This document shows, one piece after another, positions 21,164-30,122 of a stretch of DNA of 38,123 bases. Positions within the stretch are counted from its first letter, which is position 1, and each line of letters opens with the position of its first letter. The DNA is taken from contig WQWC01000019.1 of assembly GCA_009785525.1 (NCBI GenBank), positions 1 through 38,123 on the forward strand, given 5' to 3'. A program made the translations under genes and the position numbers. Under the pieces are notes generated by a model. That model was not told the origin of the DNA. It searched no databases and saw only the letters and a list, made by a program, of their open reading frames with translations. Source of the stretch: Oscillospiraceae bacterium (GTDB lineage: Bacteria; Bacillota; Clostridia; Oscillospirales; Oscillospiraceae).

Positions 21164-23515
21164 CTACACCGGAATCTGCTCCATCGCGAAGCATTCTATA
21201 ATATCGCCCTCTTTGATGTCGTTGTATTTTTCAAACGCTATGCCGCATTCGTAATTCGTGGCGACTTCTTTCACGTCGTCTTTGAACCTTCTCAACGATG
21301 CCAGCTCACCCTCATGAACGACAATGCCGTCGCGCACTAACCGGGCGGAGCTATTGCGTAAAATCTTGCCGTCCTGGACATAGCAGCCGCAGATTGTGCC
21401 GACTGCGGACGCTTTAAACAGCTGCCGCACCTCCGCGTGGCCGTATACCACTTCACGGAACTTCGGCGCCAGCATGCCCTTCATCGCGGCCTCGATTTCA
21501 TTTATGCACTCATATATAACACGGTACATACGCATATCAACATTGCTGCGCTGGGCTGAGTCGCGGGCATTAAGCTCGGGTCTGACATTGAAGCCGACAA
21601 TAATCGCACCGCTGGTGGAGGCCAGCATAACGTCTGACTCGCTTATCGCGCCGACGCCGGAATGGATCACACGGACACGCACTTCTTCGTTCGTCAGCTT
21701 CTCTAACGAAGCTTTGATCGCCTCGGCACTGCCCTGAACATCAGCTTTTACTATTATGTTCAGGTCTTTAAGCTCGCCCTCTTGAATCCGCGCAAACAGG
21801 TCTTCAAGCGAAACTTTGACAGACGTGGACTGGGACGCCTTTTTCTCCGACTTGCGCTGTTCTGTCAGTTCCCTAGCCATGCGTTCGTCGGTGACCACGT
21901 TGAAGGTATCTCCGGCGTTCGGGACTTCCGACATTCCGGAGATTTCGACCGGGACTGACGGTCCCGCCGTGTTGATTCTCTCACCTTTCTCAGTCATCAT
22001 CACCCGGACATGGCCGACAGCCGTTCCGGCGATTATAGTATCGCCTGTGTTAAGCGTACCGTTTTGAACCAAAACCGTCATCAGCGGCCCGCGGCCTTTG
22101 TCAAGGCGGGCTTCTATAACCGTACCGCGCGCACGGCGGTTCGGATTAGCACGCAATTCAGCCATTTCGGCTGTCAGTATTATCATTTCAAGCAGATTTT
22201 CAATACCCTCGCCCGTCTTCGCCGATATCGGGCAGACAATCGTTTCCCCGCCCCATTCTTCGGAGACAAGGCCATGCTCTGTCAATTGCTGCTTTATCTT
22301 TTCCGGATTCGCGCCCGACACGTCCATCTTGTTGATGGCAACGATTATCGGGATATCCGCCGCTTTCGCGTGATTTATCGATTCCACCGTTTGCGGCATT
22401 ATTCCGTCGTCCGCGGCAACGATAAGTATCGCGATATCGGTAACAAGTGCGCCTCTGGCTCTCATGGCCGTGAATGCCTCATGTCCGGGCGTGTCCAGGA
22501 ATGTTATTGGGTTGCCTTTGACACGAACCTGATAAGCGCCGATGTGCTGAGTTATGCCACCGGCTTCGCCTGACGCTACGCTCTCTTGCCGTATCCTGTC
22601 CAACAACGATGTTTTGCCGTGGTCAACATGACCCATGACAACAACAACCGGCGCACGGGGAACAAGATCTTCCTCTTTATCTTCGCTATCGTCGATAAGC
22701 CGTTCTTCAATCGTCACGACGATTTCACGTTCAACTTTGCATCCAAGCTCAATAGCGACAAGCGCCGCTGTCTCATGGTCTATTATATCGGAGAGAGAAG
22801 CCATAACGCCCATTTTCACAAGCTGGCGCACGACTTCCGCCCCGGTTTTCTTCATGCGGGAGGCAAGTTCGCCTACTGAGATTTCATCCGGAATCAAGAC
22901 TTTCAATTGGGCTTTTTTCGCTACTTCAAGTTGCAGCCGATTCATCCTGTCGCGCTCTTCCTGGCGGCGCTTCGCGCCGGAAGCAATCGACGGTCTTTGA
23001 TTCTGCGGTCTCTTTGATATTTTCTGCTTGCCGCGCTTCATATTTTCCGCGCGCTCCGGTACAAGATTGTCAAGCCTTTCATCGTATTTGTCGATGTTAA
23101 TCGTCGCACCGCTTGTATCAACGAGCCGTTTCTCCGGCGCTTTGCGTGCGACGAATGGTTTATCTTCTTTCTTTTGCGGCGCGGCAGGGGCGGGGGATTC
23201 AGTGGTTTTGGGCGTCTCTTTGCCTTCCGTTTTCGCGCCAGCTTCCACAGGCGGCGTCTCTTCTTTCGGCGTATCCTTCTTCTCCGCTTTCGGCAGTTCC
23301 GGCGGCGCGGATACGGCGTATATCTCTTCTATGTTCTCAATCTGATTGTTTATCGTCATATACTCAAAGATAATATCAAGCTCCTCCACCGTCAGGACCT
23401 GCATGTGGTTCTTAGGTGTGGTCGCGTATTTAGTTAGAATTTCCGTTATCTGTTTGGTCGGAACCTTAAAATCTTTCGCAACCTCGTGAACCCTATATTT
23501 GAACATTGTACTCAT
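21164..23515 (-). CDS. infB: Translation initiation factor IF-2
   Basis: A 783-residue GTPase that brings initiator tRNA to the ribosome. The N-terminus has two IF2_N modules ([14 protein letters not shown] at the start; [18 protein letters not shown] near 210), separated by a Lys/Glu/Pro-rich linker. The G domain carries [17 protein letters not shown] and NKMD. The C-terminal domains II-IV end in the fMet-tRNA-binding part. Length is typical for Clostridia. Start ATG with GGAGG seven bases upstream. It belongs to the nusA operon, with an 84-base gap before it containing dispersed repeats. Confidence 0.97.
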   Translation of the reverse strand: MSTMFKYRVHEVAKDFKVPTKQITEILTKYATTPKNHMQVLTVEELDIIFEYMTINNQIENIEEIYAVSAPPELPKAEKKDTPKEETPPVEAGAKTEGKETPKTTESPAPAAPQKKEDKPFVARKAPEKRLVDTSGATINIDKYDERLDNLVPERAENMKRGKQKISKRPQNQRPSIASGAKRRQEERDRMNRLQLEVAKKAQLKVLIPDEISVGELASRMKKTGAEVVRQLVKMGVMASLSDIIDHETAALVAIELGCKVEREIVVTIEERLIDDSEDKEEDLVPRAPVVVVMGHVDHGKTSLLDRIRQESVASGEAGGITQHIGAYQVRVKGNPITFLDTPGHEAFTAMRARGALVTDIAILIVAADDGIMPQTVESINHAKAADIPIIVAINKMDVSGANPEKIKQQLTEHGLVSEEWGGETIVCPISAKTGEGIENLLEMIILTAEMAELRANPNRRARGTVIEARLDKGRGPLMTVLVQNGTLNTGDTIIAGTAVGHVRVMMTEKGERINTAGPSVPVEISGMSEVPNAGDTFNVVTDERMARELTEQRKSEKKASQSTSVKVSLEDLFARIQEGELKDLNIIVKADVQGSAEAIKASLEKLTNEEVRVRVIHSGVGAISESDVMLASTSGAIIVGFNVRPELNARDSAQRSNVDMRMYRVIYECINEIEAAMKGMLAPKFREVVYGHAEVRQLFKASAVGTICGCYVQDGKILRNSSARLVRDGIVVHEGELASLRRFKDDVKEVATNYECGIAFEKYNDIKEGDIIECFAMEQIPV

Positions 23516-23551
23516 TGCGCAGTCCTCCTTTGGTATATCATGTTTCGGTGA

Positions 23552-23603
23552 AGGGACGCTTGCGCGTCCGTTGTGGTCACGGGCGACAGAATGCCGCCCC
23601 TAC
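23552..23603. repeat. Dispersed repeats between infB and the L7Ae-like gene
   Basis: A GGGACGC...GCGTCC hairpin at 23553-23569 is followed by GGGCGACAGAATGCCGCCCC up to the TAC at 23603. On the minus strand the second copy begins GTAGGGGCGG, and this TAG is the stop codon of the upstream L7Ae-like gene. Confidence 0.65.
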
Positions 23604-23893
23604 ATGTCTAATCCTGTTATAAATTTATTGGCTAACCCCACATCTAAAATCGCCAGCATCCCTGGGGAGCCTCTTCCTACTACTTGCCCAAGCTCAAACT
23701 TCGTGTACGGCACTGCTATATGCTCACACTCAGCATCTTCGGCATACATTCGCGCCTGGCGGATTGACCGCTCCGACGCGTCTGAGGCTGATATTATCGC
23801 CGCGGCTTTCCCCAGCCTTGCGGCTTGGGAAACTGATTCGGTACCGACAGCTAGCAATCCCGCTTTTTTCGCTAATCCAAGAATCCTAATCAT
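23600..23893 (-). CDS. L7Ae/L30e-family RNA-binding protein (YlxQ-like)
   Basis: A 97-residue protein of the L7Ae/L30e/S12e/Gadd45 fold that binds kink-turn RNA. Its start MIRILGLAKKAGLLAVGTE is typical, followed by KAAAIISASDASE. In Firmicutes this gene (ylxQ) always sits between ylxR and infB; its function is not settled. It overlaps ylxR by four bases. Its stop codon lies in a dispersed repeat. Confidence 0.88.
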   Translation of the reverse strand: MIRILGLAKKAGLLAVGTESVSQAARLGKAAAIISASDASERSIRQARMYAEDAECEHIAVPYTKFELGQVVGRGSPGMLAILDVGLANKFITGLDM

Positions 23894-24171
23894 TCAGTCG
23901 GCCCCTCGATTTGGCTGTTCAACTCATCAACAACCGCTTGCGGAATCTCCGTCCCGAACGCTCTCCCAAGTGCGCGGGATTTCACGGCGCGCTTCAGGCA
24001 CTCGGCGTCCCGGCAGAGATACGCACCCCTACCCGGCTTTTTGCCGACAAAGTCAAGCGAAACTTCCCCCTCCGGCGACCGGACAGCCCGTATAAGCTCC
24101 CGCTTAGGCTTCATCTCTCGACAACCGAGGCATTGCCGCATAGGCTGGCGTTTTTGTGGTTTTGTGGACAT
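23890..24171 (-). CDS. ylxR: YlxR/RnpM family RNA-binding protein
   Basis: A 93-residue DUF448 protein. The motif RQCLGCREMKPKRELIRAVR and GRGAYLCRDAECLKRA define the family; RnpM in B. subtilis was reported to bind and modulate RNase P. The ATG at 24171 has AGGAG eight bases upstream. It overlaps the L7Ae-like gene by four bases, and is separated from nusA by 112 bases holding two dispersed repeats. Confidence 0.92.
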   Translation of the reverse strand: MSTKPQKRQPMRQCLGCREMKPKRELIRAVRSPEGEVSLDFVGKKPGRGAYLCRDAECLKRAVKSRALGRAFGTEIPQAVVDELNSQIEGPTE

Positions 24172-24197
24172 TTGTTGGCTCCTGTGTGATGGCATTG

Positions 24198-24274
24198 CAG
24201 GACGTCAAGGACGCCGTCCCCTATGGGTGGTTGGTTTAATGTTTGCGGGACACGCAGAGGACTGCGTCCCCTAC
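24198..24274. repeat. Two dispersed repeats between nusA and ylxR
   Basis: A GGACGTC-type copy (24198-24227) and an ACGCAGAGGACTGCGTCCCCTAC copy (24247-24274). The latter is nearly identical to 27480-27505. Confidence 0.7.
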
Positions 24275-24283
24275 TGTCAATTG

Positions 24284-25354
24284 TCAACTTTCAACTGACG
24301 TCTCCGCCGCGCTTTCGGGTTTGATGTCTATCTTGAACCCGGTCAGTCTCGCCGCCAGGCGGACGTTTTGCCCTTCCCGGCCGATTGCCAATGACAGCTG
24401 ACTATCCGGCACAACAACACGACAGGACTTCCCGTCCTCCATCATAGTCACCGAAATAACGTCGGACGGTGCGAGAGCCGACGCCACGTATTCGGTTGGG
24501 TCTTCGCTGTATTTGACTATATCTATCTTCTCGCCGCCCAGCTCACTTACAATCGCGTTTACCCTGCCGCCTTTCGGGCCGACACAGGCGCCGATTGGTT
24601 CGACTTCCGGGTCATTTGACGAGACGGCAATCTTAGTGCGGTTACCCGCCTCACGCGCTATTGAATGGATCTCTACCGTGCCGTCATGTATCTCCGGCAC
24701 CTCAAGCTCAAACAATCTTTTGACCAGCCCCGGGTGGGTGCGCGAAATAAGTATTTGCGGGCCTCTGGTTGATTTTCTGACCTCGATCACATAGACCTTT
24801 ATCCTGTCACCCTCACGCAATTCTTCGTGCTGAATCCGCTCTTCGGGCAACAGCATGGCCTCCGTCGTCTCGGCATTTGAGCCGATCTGGATTGAAACAC
24901 CGCCGGTTCGCGGCTCAATACGCGTTACAACGCCTGTCAGAATCTCATGCTCTTTTGATGTAAACTCATCATATATGATATTCCGCTCAGCTTCGCGGAT
25001 ACCTTGTATTATGACCTGTTTAGCGGCCTGCGCCGCGATTCTGCCGAATTTCTGCGTATCAACCTGCTCGTTAATCACGTCGCCAACTTGTGCGTCTTTT
25101 GATATTTTCTGCGCGTCTTCGACAGAATACTGCGTTTCCGGGTCTTCCACTTCTTCGACTACCATTTTTTGTATAAACATTTCCACAGTTTTTTCCACAG
25201 GATTCATCACTACTCTCGCGCAATCTGCCGCAGCGGGGTAATCTTTTTTCAGGGCGGCCAAAAGCGCCTGCTCTATCTTTTCAAGCATGTAGGTTTGCGG
25301 TATTCCCTTTTCTTTTTCGATATCCTGTATGGCCAGGAAAAATTCAGCGTTCAT
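24284..25354 (-). CDS. nusA: Transcription termination/antitermination factor NusA
   Basis: A 356-residue NusA that binds RNA polymerase and stimulates pausing and intrinsic termination. The N-terminal domain begins FFLAIQDIEKEKGI; the S1 domain includes EILTGVVTRIEPR; KH1 and KH2 carry GACVGPKGGRVNAIVSEL and AIGREGQNVRLAARLTGF. It lacks the C-terminal acidic repeats of E. coli NusA, as is normal in Firmicutes. It follows rimP by 12 bases. The operon leader contains an intrinsic terminator that could respond to NusA. Confidence 0.97.
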   Translation of the reverse strand: MNAEFFLAIQDIEKEKGIPQTYMLEKIEQALLAALKKDYPAAADCARVVMNPVEKTVEMFIQKMVVEEVEDPETQYSVEDAQKISKDAQVGDVINEQVDTQKFGRIAAQAAKQVIIQGIREAERNIIYDEFTSKEHEILTGVVTRIEPRTGGVSIQIGSNAETTEAMLLPEERIQHEELREGDRIKVYVIEVRKSTRGPQILISRTHPGLVKRLFELEVPEIHDGTVEIHSIAREAGNRTKIAVSSNDPEVEPIGACVGPKGGRVNAIVSELGGEKIDIVKYSEDPTEYVASALAPSDVISVTMMEDGKSCRVVVPDSQLSLAIGREGQNVRLAARLTGFKIDIKPESAAETSVES

Positions 25355-25366
25355 TGCCTGCTCCTT

Positions 25367-25825
25367 TTAAGAAATCCGCAGTCTTACCTGCGCTATTTCT
25401 GTTTTTTCAAAACTTTGTTTCTGACCGGATACGTCCAGTTCGACCGTTCCATCGTCGGTATAGGCCGACAGATTCCCCATAAACACCTTCTGCCCGTCTT
25501 TTGATTTATACAGCTTAACCTCCACAAAATGGCCGATATATCTCTGAAAATCAGCCGGGCGGCGCAATCGTCTCTCCGCCCCGGCACTTGATACTTCAAA
25601 TGTATACCCCTGTGGGAATAGATCGTCGTACTCATCCAAAAGCGGGTCAAGCTCCCGGCTGACAGCCTCACAATCGGCGATTGCAACGCCTTTTTCCGAA
25701 TCTATGTAGACCCGTAAAAACCAGTTTCCGGCTTCTTTTATATATTCAACGTCCCATATATCCAAGCCGTGTTTGCGGGCAATGGGCTCGGCCAGTTCCG
25801 TCACGGTATTAACTATTTTACTCAT
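25367..25825 (-). CDS. rimP: Ribosome maturation factor RimP
   Basis: A 152-residue protein needed for 30S maturation. Family patterns are seen in LDIWDVEYIKEAGNWFLRVYID and ECEAVSRELDPLLDE-like DCEAVSRELDPLLDEYD, with VSSAGAERRLRRPADF for the conserved SSPG...L region. The ATG at 25825 has GGAAG seven bases upstream; the longer frame would include the leader terminator. First gene of the nusA-infB operon. Confidence 0.94.
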   Translation of the reverse strand: MSKIVNTVTELAEPIARKHGLDIWDVEYIKEAGNWFLRVYIDSEKGVAIADCEAVSRELDPLLDEYDDLFPQGYTFEVSSAGAERRLRRPADFQRYIGHFVEVKLYKSKDGQKVFMGNLSAYTDDGTVELDVSGQKQSFEKTEIAQVRLRIS

Positions 25826-25861
25826 AGCGCACTTCCAATTTTTACCAGTGTTAAGCAAAGC

Positions 25862-25887
25862 AAGAAAAAGAGTGGGGTTTCCCACTC
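25862..25887 (-). terminator. Intrinsic terminator in the rimP-nusA leader
   Basis: On the minus strand GAGTGGG pairs with CCCACTC around AAAC (25870-25887) and is followed by TTTTTCTT. It lies only some 20 bases after the predicted start at about 25908 and 40 bases before rimP, so it must be read through. NusA-sensitive attenuation in front of nusA has been reported for B. subtilis; the same logic is likely here. Confidence 0.8.
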
Positions 25888-25914
25888 GGTCAAGTCTTTC
25901 ATCCGAACATCGGT

Positions 25915-25943
25915 AGTATACCACGCCCGGTGCGGGATTGCAA
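25915..25943 (-). promoter_or_regulatory. Promoter of the rimP-nusA-infB operon
   Basis: TTGCAA (25938-25943) and TATACT (25915-25920) on the minus strand with a 17-bp spacer. Confidence 0.7.
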
Positions 25944-26060
25944 GCATTTTTTCTGGATTTTTATGGGCTTATTTTTGGGGCTGGTGTCCCCGGCATCCCG
26001 CCGTACCCCGTACAAACTCCGTAGGGGCAATCGCAGACGGCCAATGGCCCCCCCAGCGCA

Positions 26061-26091
26061 CATCGCGGCGCTCATGTCGAGCGCCGCGATG
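26061..26091. terminator. Strong hairpin after the SLH gene
   Basis: A perfect 12-bp stem (CATCGCGGCGCT with AGCGCCGCGATG) around seven bases, 10 bases past the SLH gene stop. There is no T-run, so it may be a weak terminator or an mRNA-stabilising end. Confidence 0.5.
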
Positions 26092-26101
26092 CTTGATATA
26101 G

Positions 26102-27235
26102 CTAAGGTGCGGGGGGCGCGGCGGGAGTCACGGTAACCAACTGAGTTGTTGTTCTCGTTATCCCCAGTTCCGTGTAGCTGATTGTTATCGGGATAGTCCC
26201 GACGGTATTCAGCACCGTACCCGCGGCAGGGGTTGTTGTGATGTGCGCCGTTACAGCCTGTGTGGTGTTGTCGGCGTAAGTCGCTGTTACAACCATTCCG
26301 GCGAGGTTGAGACTATGCCCAACTGTGAATGTCGCTGTGGTCGGCGGGGTTGTTACTGCTATCGATACAAGCGGATTGATCTGTTCAAACTCCGCCGTGA
26401 CTGTGACGTCACGGCCCGGCATTGTGAAAGTGAACGTCGGATACGTTCCTGTGGTTGCCTCGCCGTTGAATCTGACAGAGCCCGGAACAAGACGCATTCC
26501 GCTGATAGCCGATACTGTCAGTGTTATTGTCTCACCGGGGCGCGCGTTGGTTCTGTTTGCCGTTACAGTGCCGCCGAACGTTGTGGGTATGGCTACCCTG
26601 TACTCTTCTCTCATTATATTGTAGATAAGCTGGCAAAGCTCGCCCCTGGTTATATCCTGCAAAGGCCGCAGCTCATTGCCGGTGAACATGCCATGGAGAA
26701 GTCCCATGTGCTTGATGGCGGATATCGGCCCTCTCGCCCATTCTGAGATGGACGCGAAATCCGGGAACGCATTGGCGGCATTCTGCCCGTTGACGCCCGG
26801 GATATAGGCTCTGTACGCTACGGTCAGCGCCTGCTCGCGCGTTATATGGGTGCGCCTTGAGAAGTGGTTGTGGGATACACCCTCTATATGACGCAGCGCC
26901 TGCATCAAAAGAATCGCGTTATCGGCTTCGTTGTTGATTCGCTGCACGTCGTCAAACGCGTGCATCCTGGCTCTGAGGGTTCTTGCCCAAATCAAGGCGA
27001 ACTGCTCACGCGTCAGCCTTCCGTCAGGGTCGAATCTGGTGGTGGTATGCCCTCTGACAAAGTCGTTGCGTGCGCAGAACTCAATTGCCCTGCGGTGCGG
27101 GTGGTTTGTCGGCACGTCCAGAAACGTAAATGTGAACGCCGGCGCGGCTTCGACTTCGGCTTCTGCCGAGACAGCCGGGACTATTGACAGCGCTGTTATC
27201 AAAACAAGCGCCAGTGCTAATATTCGTCTTTTCAT
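26102..27235 (-). CDS. Secreted S-layer homology (SLH) protein with Ig-like domains
   Basis: A 377-residue surface protein. A signal peptide (MKRRILALALVLITALS... ending near SAEA) is followed by three SLH-type repeats of about 55 residues, each ending in an R/T-x-T/R-x-E motif (LTREQFALIWAR, ITREQALTVAYR, ITRGELCQLIYN). These normally bind pyruvylated cell-wall polymer. Then come an Ig-like domain ending in PGRDVTVTAEFE and one Big_3-like domain with VGHSLNLAGMVVTATYADNT, and a Pro/Ala tail. The ATG at 27235 fits the signal peptide; GGAG lies 13 bases upstream. Size is small for an S-layer protein, so it is more likely a wall-bound accessory. Promoter TTGACA-17-CTATAT lies at 27296-27324 on the minus strand. 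Confidence 0.88.
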   Translation of the reverse strand: MKRRILALALVLITALSIVPAVSAEAEVEAAPAFTFTFLDVPTNHPHRRAIEFCARNDFVRGHTTTRFDPDGRLTREQFALIWARTLRARMHAFDDVQRINNEADNAILLMQALRHIEGVSHNHFSRRTHITREQALTVAYRAYIPGVNGQNAANAFPDFASISEWARGPISAIKHMGLLHGMFTGNELRPLQDITRGELCQLIYNIMREEYRVAIPTTFGGTVTANRTNARPGETITLTVSAISGMRLVPGSVRFNGEATTGTYPTFTFTMPGRDVTVTAEFEQINPLVSIAVTTPPTTATFTVGHSLNLAGMVVTATYADNTTQAVTAHITTTPAAGTVLNTVGTIPITISYTELGITRTTTQLVTVTPAAPPAP

Positions 27236-27295
27236 ATAAAGCTCTATACTCCTTTTGTAATGTTTCACTACAGAGAAACGATTTGAATATATCGC

Positions 27296-27324
27296 ATATA
27301 GTGTATGAAAAAACAAGCTGTCAA
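27296..27324 (-). promoter_or_regulatory. Promoter of the SLH protein gene
   Basis: TTGACA at 27319-27324 and CTATAT (27296-27301, spacer 17) or TATATG (spacer 18) on the minus strand. Confidence 0.55.
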
Positions 27325-27405
27325 ATTACTGGATTTCACGGCAAAAGATTGCCTGAACAGGAATCAATTGACAATTGATAATTTTAGGGGGTAAAGCCAG
27401 CCCCT

Positions 27406-27505
27406 GCCCTCTTTAGTAAAGTGGATGCCGACCGCAGTCGGCGGGTGTTTTATTGTCGGTCGGCGATAAATCCAGCCACAGGACGCAGAGGACTGCGTCC
27501 CCTAC
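27406..27505. repeat. Half-copy of the palindromic element followed by a GC-rich repeat
   Basis: 27406-27453 matches the right half of the element at 30757-30897 (CCCTCTTTAGTAAAG, then GCCGAC/GTCGGC hairpin and CGGGTGTTTT). It is followed at 27480-27505 by a copy of the ACGCAGAGGACTGCGTCCCC repeat. The rest of 27236-27543 holds the SLH promoter and no gene. Confidence 0.65.
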
Positions 27506-27543
27506 GGGGTGCGGTGGATCCCTCCGTGTCCCGCCGTACCCCC

Positions 27544-28914
27544 CTATTTCCCCACGCAAAACCGTTCAAAAATCCTATCCGTCGCGTCGGCCCGCAGATT
27601 CTTGCCCGTCAATTCCCCAATCGCCGACAGCGCCGATTCAACCTCCGTCAGCACGGCGTCCGGCGTTATGGTATCGGTTATCGCCTCAATCGCACGGTTT
27701 ATTCCGTCACGCGCCCGCAGGATTGCGTTGGCCTGGCGTGCGTTTGTGATGAGTTCGCCCGGCGTCGGCGCGGCAAGCGCCGGAAATAGCTCCCGCACTT
27801 TCGCGCGTAAAACGTCAATTCCCGCGCCGGTCAGCGCGGATATATGGCAGAAGTCAAACCCAAGTCCGATAAGCTCCGCCTCCGCGAGTTCCCCCGGCAA
27901 GTCGGATTTATTCACCACAGCAATCCTCGCAATGCCTTGCGGAATTGCGCAGATTGCCTCATAATCCAAGTCCCCCAGCGGCGCGGAGCCATCCAACACA
28001 AGGATTACGAGTTCCGCCCCGGCAATCGCCCGCAGCGTCCGTTCGATCCCCAGCTTTTCCACCGCGTCACGAGTTTCCCGCAGACCGGCAGTGTCTATCA
28101 TCCGAAGAAGCACGCCGCCCAGCAGAATCTTCTCCTCGACAGTGTCGCGGGTCGTGCCGGGGATAGGTGTCACGATGGCGCGTTCGTATCCTAACAGCGC
28201 GTTCAACAGCGATGATTTGCCGGTGTTCGGCCGCCCGATTATCGCTGTAGGCACGCCGGATACGAGGTTCAGCCCACTCTCGTGCGTTTTGTATAGGCGC
28301 GAAAGCTCCCGCTCGGCTTCTGTGAGCGTGGCGAGATAGTCCGCGAGCTGAAAATCCTCAATATCCTCGTCCGGATAATCAATCACGGCATGGAAGTGGG
28401 CCAAGATATCTAGCAACCGGCTGTAAATCGCCTCGAACCGCACGCTGGTCGCGCCAAGCAACTGTCCCGCCGCGTTTTGCACCGCCATCGGGGATTCCGC
28501 CTCTATCAAGTCGATCACGGCCTCAGCCTGCGTCAGATCCATCCGCGAGTTTAAAAACGCGCGTTTCGTGAACTCTCCCGGCCTCGCCTGCCTGACTCCG
28601 TGGGCGAACAGCGCGCGTAAAACTTCAGTCAGCACCACTGGGGAGCCGTGGCAGTGGAATTCCGCCGTATCTTCCCCGGTGTAGCTGTCCGGCGCGCGGG
28701 AAATCCAGCACATGCAAGCGTCTATCACATTCCCGTCAGGGCCTGCCAGCGTGCCGTAATACATCCGTCGCGGAATGGCTTCGGTAAGCCGCACCCCGCT
28801 CTTGGGCGTGAACAATTTATCGGCCGCAGGAATTGCCTCCGGGCCGCTGATTCGGACAATTCCGATAGCTGAAACTACTCCCCCGGTTGCAATTGCGGCA
28901 ATTGTATCTGACAT
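27544..28914 (-). CDS. mnmE: tRNA uridine-5-carboxymethylaminomethyl modification GTPase
   Basis: A 456-residue MnmE, which with MnmG modifies wobble uridine 34 of several tRNAs. The N-terminal folate-binding domain starts with TIAAIATGGVVSAIGIVRISG; the G domain has GRPNTGKSSLLNALLG and DTAGLRET; the C-terminal FCVGK provides the essential cysteine. All motifs are intact. MnmG is not in the window, although the two genes are often neighbours in Firmicutes. Promoter TTGACA-18-TAATAT lies upstream, diverging from the his operon. Confidence 0.97.
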   Translation of the reverse strand: MSDTIAAIATGGVVSAIGIVRISGPEAIPAADKLFTPKSGVRLTEAIPRRMYYGTLAGPDGNVIDACMCWISRAPDSYTGEDTAEFHCHGSPVVLTEVLRALFAHGVRQARPGEFTKRAFLNSRMDLTQAEAVIDLIEAESPMAVQNAAGQLLGATSVRFEAIYSRLLDILAHFHAVIDYPDEDIEDFQLADYLATLTEAERELSRLYKTHESGLNLVSGVPTAIIGRPNTGKSSLLNALLGYERAIVTPIPGTTRDTVEEKILLGGVLLRMIDTAGLRETRDAVEKLGIERTLRAIAGAELVILVLDGSAPLGDLDYEAICAIPQGIARIAVVNKSDLPGELAEAELIGLGFDFCHISALTGAGIDVLRAKVRELFPALAAPTPGELITNARQANAILRARDGINRAIEAITDTITPDAVLTEVESALSAIGELTGKNLRADATDRIFERFCVGK

Positions 28915-28947
28915 TTATTTCACCCCTTGACATGTCTATATGCGGGC

Positions 28948-28977
28948 ATATTAACATATCTTGCAAAATGTTGTCAA
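28948..28977 (-). promoter_or_regulatory. Promoter of mnmE
   Basis: TTGACA (28972-28977) and TAATAT (28948-28953) with a TG two bases before it, an extended -10, on the minus strand; spacer 18. Confidence 0.65.
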
Positions 28978-29022
28978 TGTCCCGCCCATGTTTCACACCT
29001 TGGGAACGGCCCGGCGTTTTAC

Positions 29023-29051
29023 TTGACTAACACGCTAAATTGATATATACT
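29023..29051 (+). promoter_or_regulatory. Promoter of the his operon
   Basis: TTGACT (29023-29028) and TATACT (29046-29051), spacer 17 bp. The longer frame starting at 29040 would begin inside this promoter, which supports the TTG start of hisZ at 29082. No T-box-like leader is seen, as the leader is only about 25 bases. Confidence 0.75.
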
Positions 29052-29081
29052 GAATTTCCTGTCTATCGAAAGGAGAACACC

Positions 29082-30122
29082 TTGGAAAATCTTGACGTTT
29101 TGCGGTATCACGAACAGGTGATCATCCGCCTGCGGGCGCTGTACAGGCAATTCGGATACACCCAATACGAGACAAGCCGCTTTGAAGAGTATGAGCTTTA
29201 CGCGCGGAATAAAGCTTTTTTGCCGTCTGATGAAATCATCACTTTTTCGGGTGTGAGCGGGAAACTTATGGCGCTCCGCCCGGATGTGACGTTGTCAATC
29301 GTCAAAAACGCGTCTGACGGGGTGGCCTATAAACTCTTTTACAACGAAAACGTATACCGCCCCGCGCTCTTCGGCAACGCGTTGAAAGAACGTATGCAGG
29401 CGGGTGTTGAGTGTATAGGCGATATTGACCTGTATTCCACTGCCGAGGTCATCGTCCTCGCCCGGCGCAGTCTTGATATTTTAGGCGGCCGATGCAGTCT
29501 TGATATTTCGCACATGGGATTCATCAGCGGCCTTTTTGAAAGCGTGGAGCTGCCGTCGGTTCAACAAGATCAGCTTCTGCGCAGTCTCGGTGAGAAAAAC
29601 GCGCCGGAGATTGCCGCGTTGTGCGCGGAATTTGGACTGGGGCAATCGTTCTGCGATAAGCTCGCAAGTTTAGTCAAGCTATACGGGCCGTTTGATAATG
29701 AAATGCTCGGCGAACTCAAATCCATCGCCGTGGGCGCACGGTGTGACGAAGCGCTGGCGGAGCTGACGGCGCTTTCCGCTATTCTGAAAGAGTTCGGCGT
29801 ATCGGCGCATTTGGATTTCTCCATCGTCAACGACTTGAGCTATTACAGCGGCATTATCTTTCAGGGATACATAGAGGGTGCGCCCGCGAAAGTGCTGTCC
29901 GGCGGACGGTATGATAAGCTTTTGCAAAAATTCGGCAAAAAATCCGGCGCGATAGGTTTCGCGGTTTACTTGGATATGCTGGAGCACGAAATTTCATCAA
30001 AAGAGACTGACGTAATTTTGCCGCATAACGAAAACTCTGACCCGCGCGAACTTGCCCGGAAGGTGAATGCGCTGATTAATGAGGGCAAGAGTGTCCGCGT
30101 TTGCAGGGAGGCTGTCAAATGA
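29082..30122 (+). CDS. hisZ: ATP phosphoribosyltransferase regulatory subunit
   Basis: A 346-residue HisRS-like protein without tRNA charging activity that pairs with short HisG to make the active, feedback-regulated first enzyme of histidine synthesis. Class II synthetase-like features are present: FEEYELYA, the motif 2 part ALRPDVTLSIVKNASDG, GVECIGD and YYSGIIFQGYIEG with LSGGRYDKLL. The start is a TTG with AAAGGAG upstream. The stop overlaps hisG by four bases. A HisZ next to a 208-residue HisG confirms the hetero-octameric type of enzyme. Confidence 0.92.
   Translation: MENLDVLRYHEQVIIRLRALYRQFGYTQYETSRFEEYELYARNKAFLPSDEIITFSGVSGKLMALRPDVTLSIVKNASDGVAYKLFYNENVYRPALFGNALKERMQAGVECIGDIDLYSTAEVIVLARRSLDILGGRCSLDISHMGFISGLFESVELPSVQQDQLLRSLGEKNAPEIAALCAEFGLGQSFCDKLASLVKLYGPFDNEMLGELKSIAVGARCDEALAELTALSAILKEFGVSAHLDFSIVNDLSYYSGIIFQGYIEGAPAKVLSGGRYDKLLQKFGKKSGAIGFAVYLDMLEHEISSKETDVILPHNENSDPRELARKVNALINEGKSVRVCREAVK

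Noticed and set aside
26020-26101. A possible RNA gene formed by the strong hairpin at 26061
   Set aside because: No promoter of its own is seen and the hairpin is placed as expected for the end of the SLH transcript.
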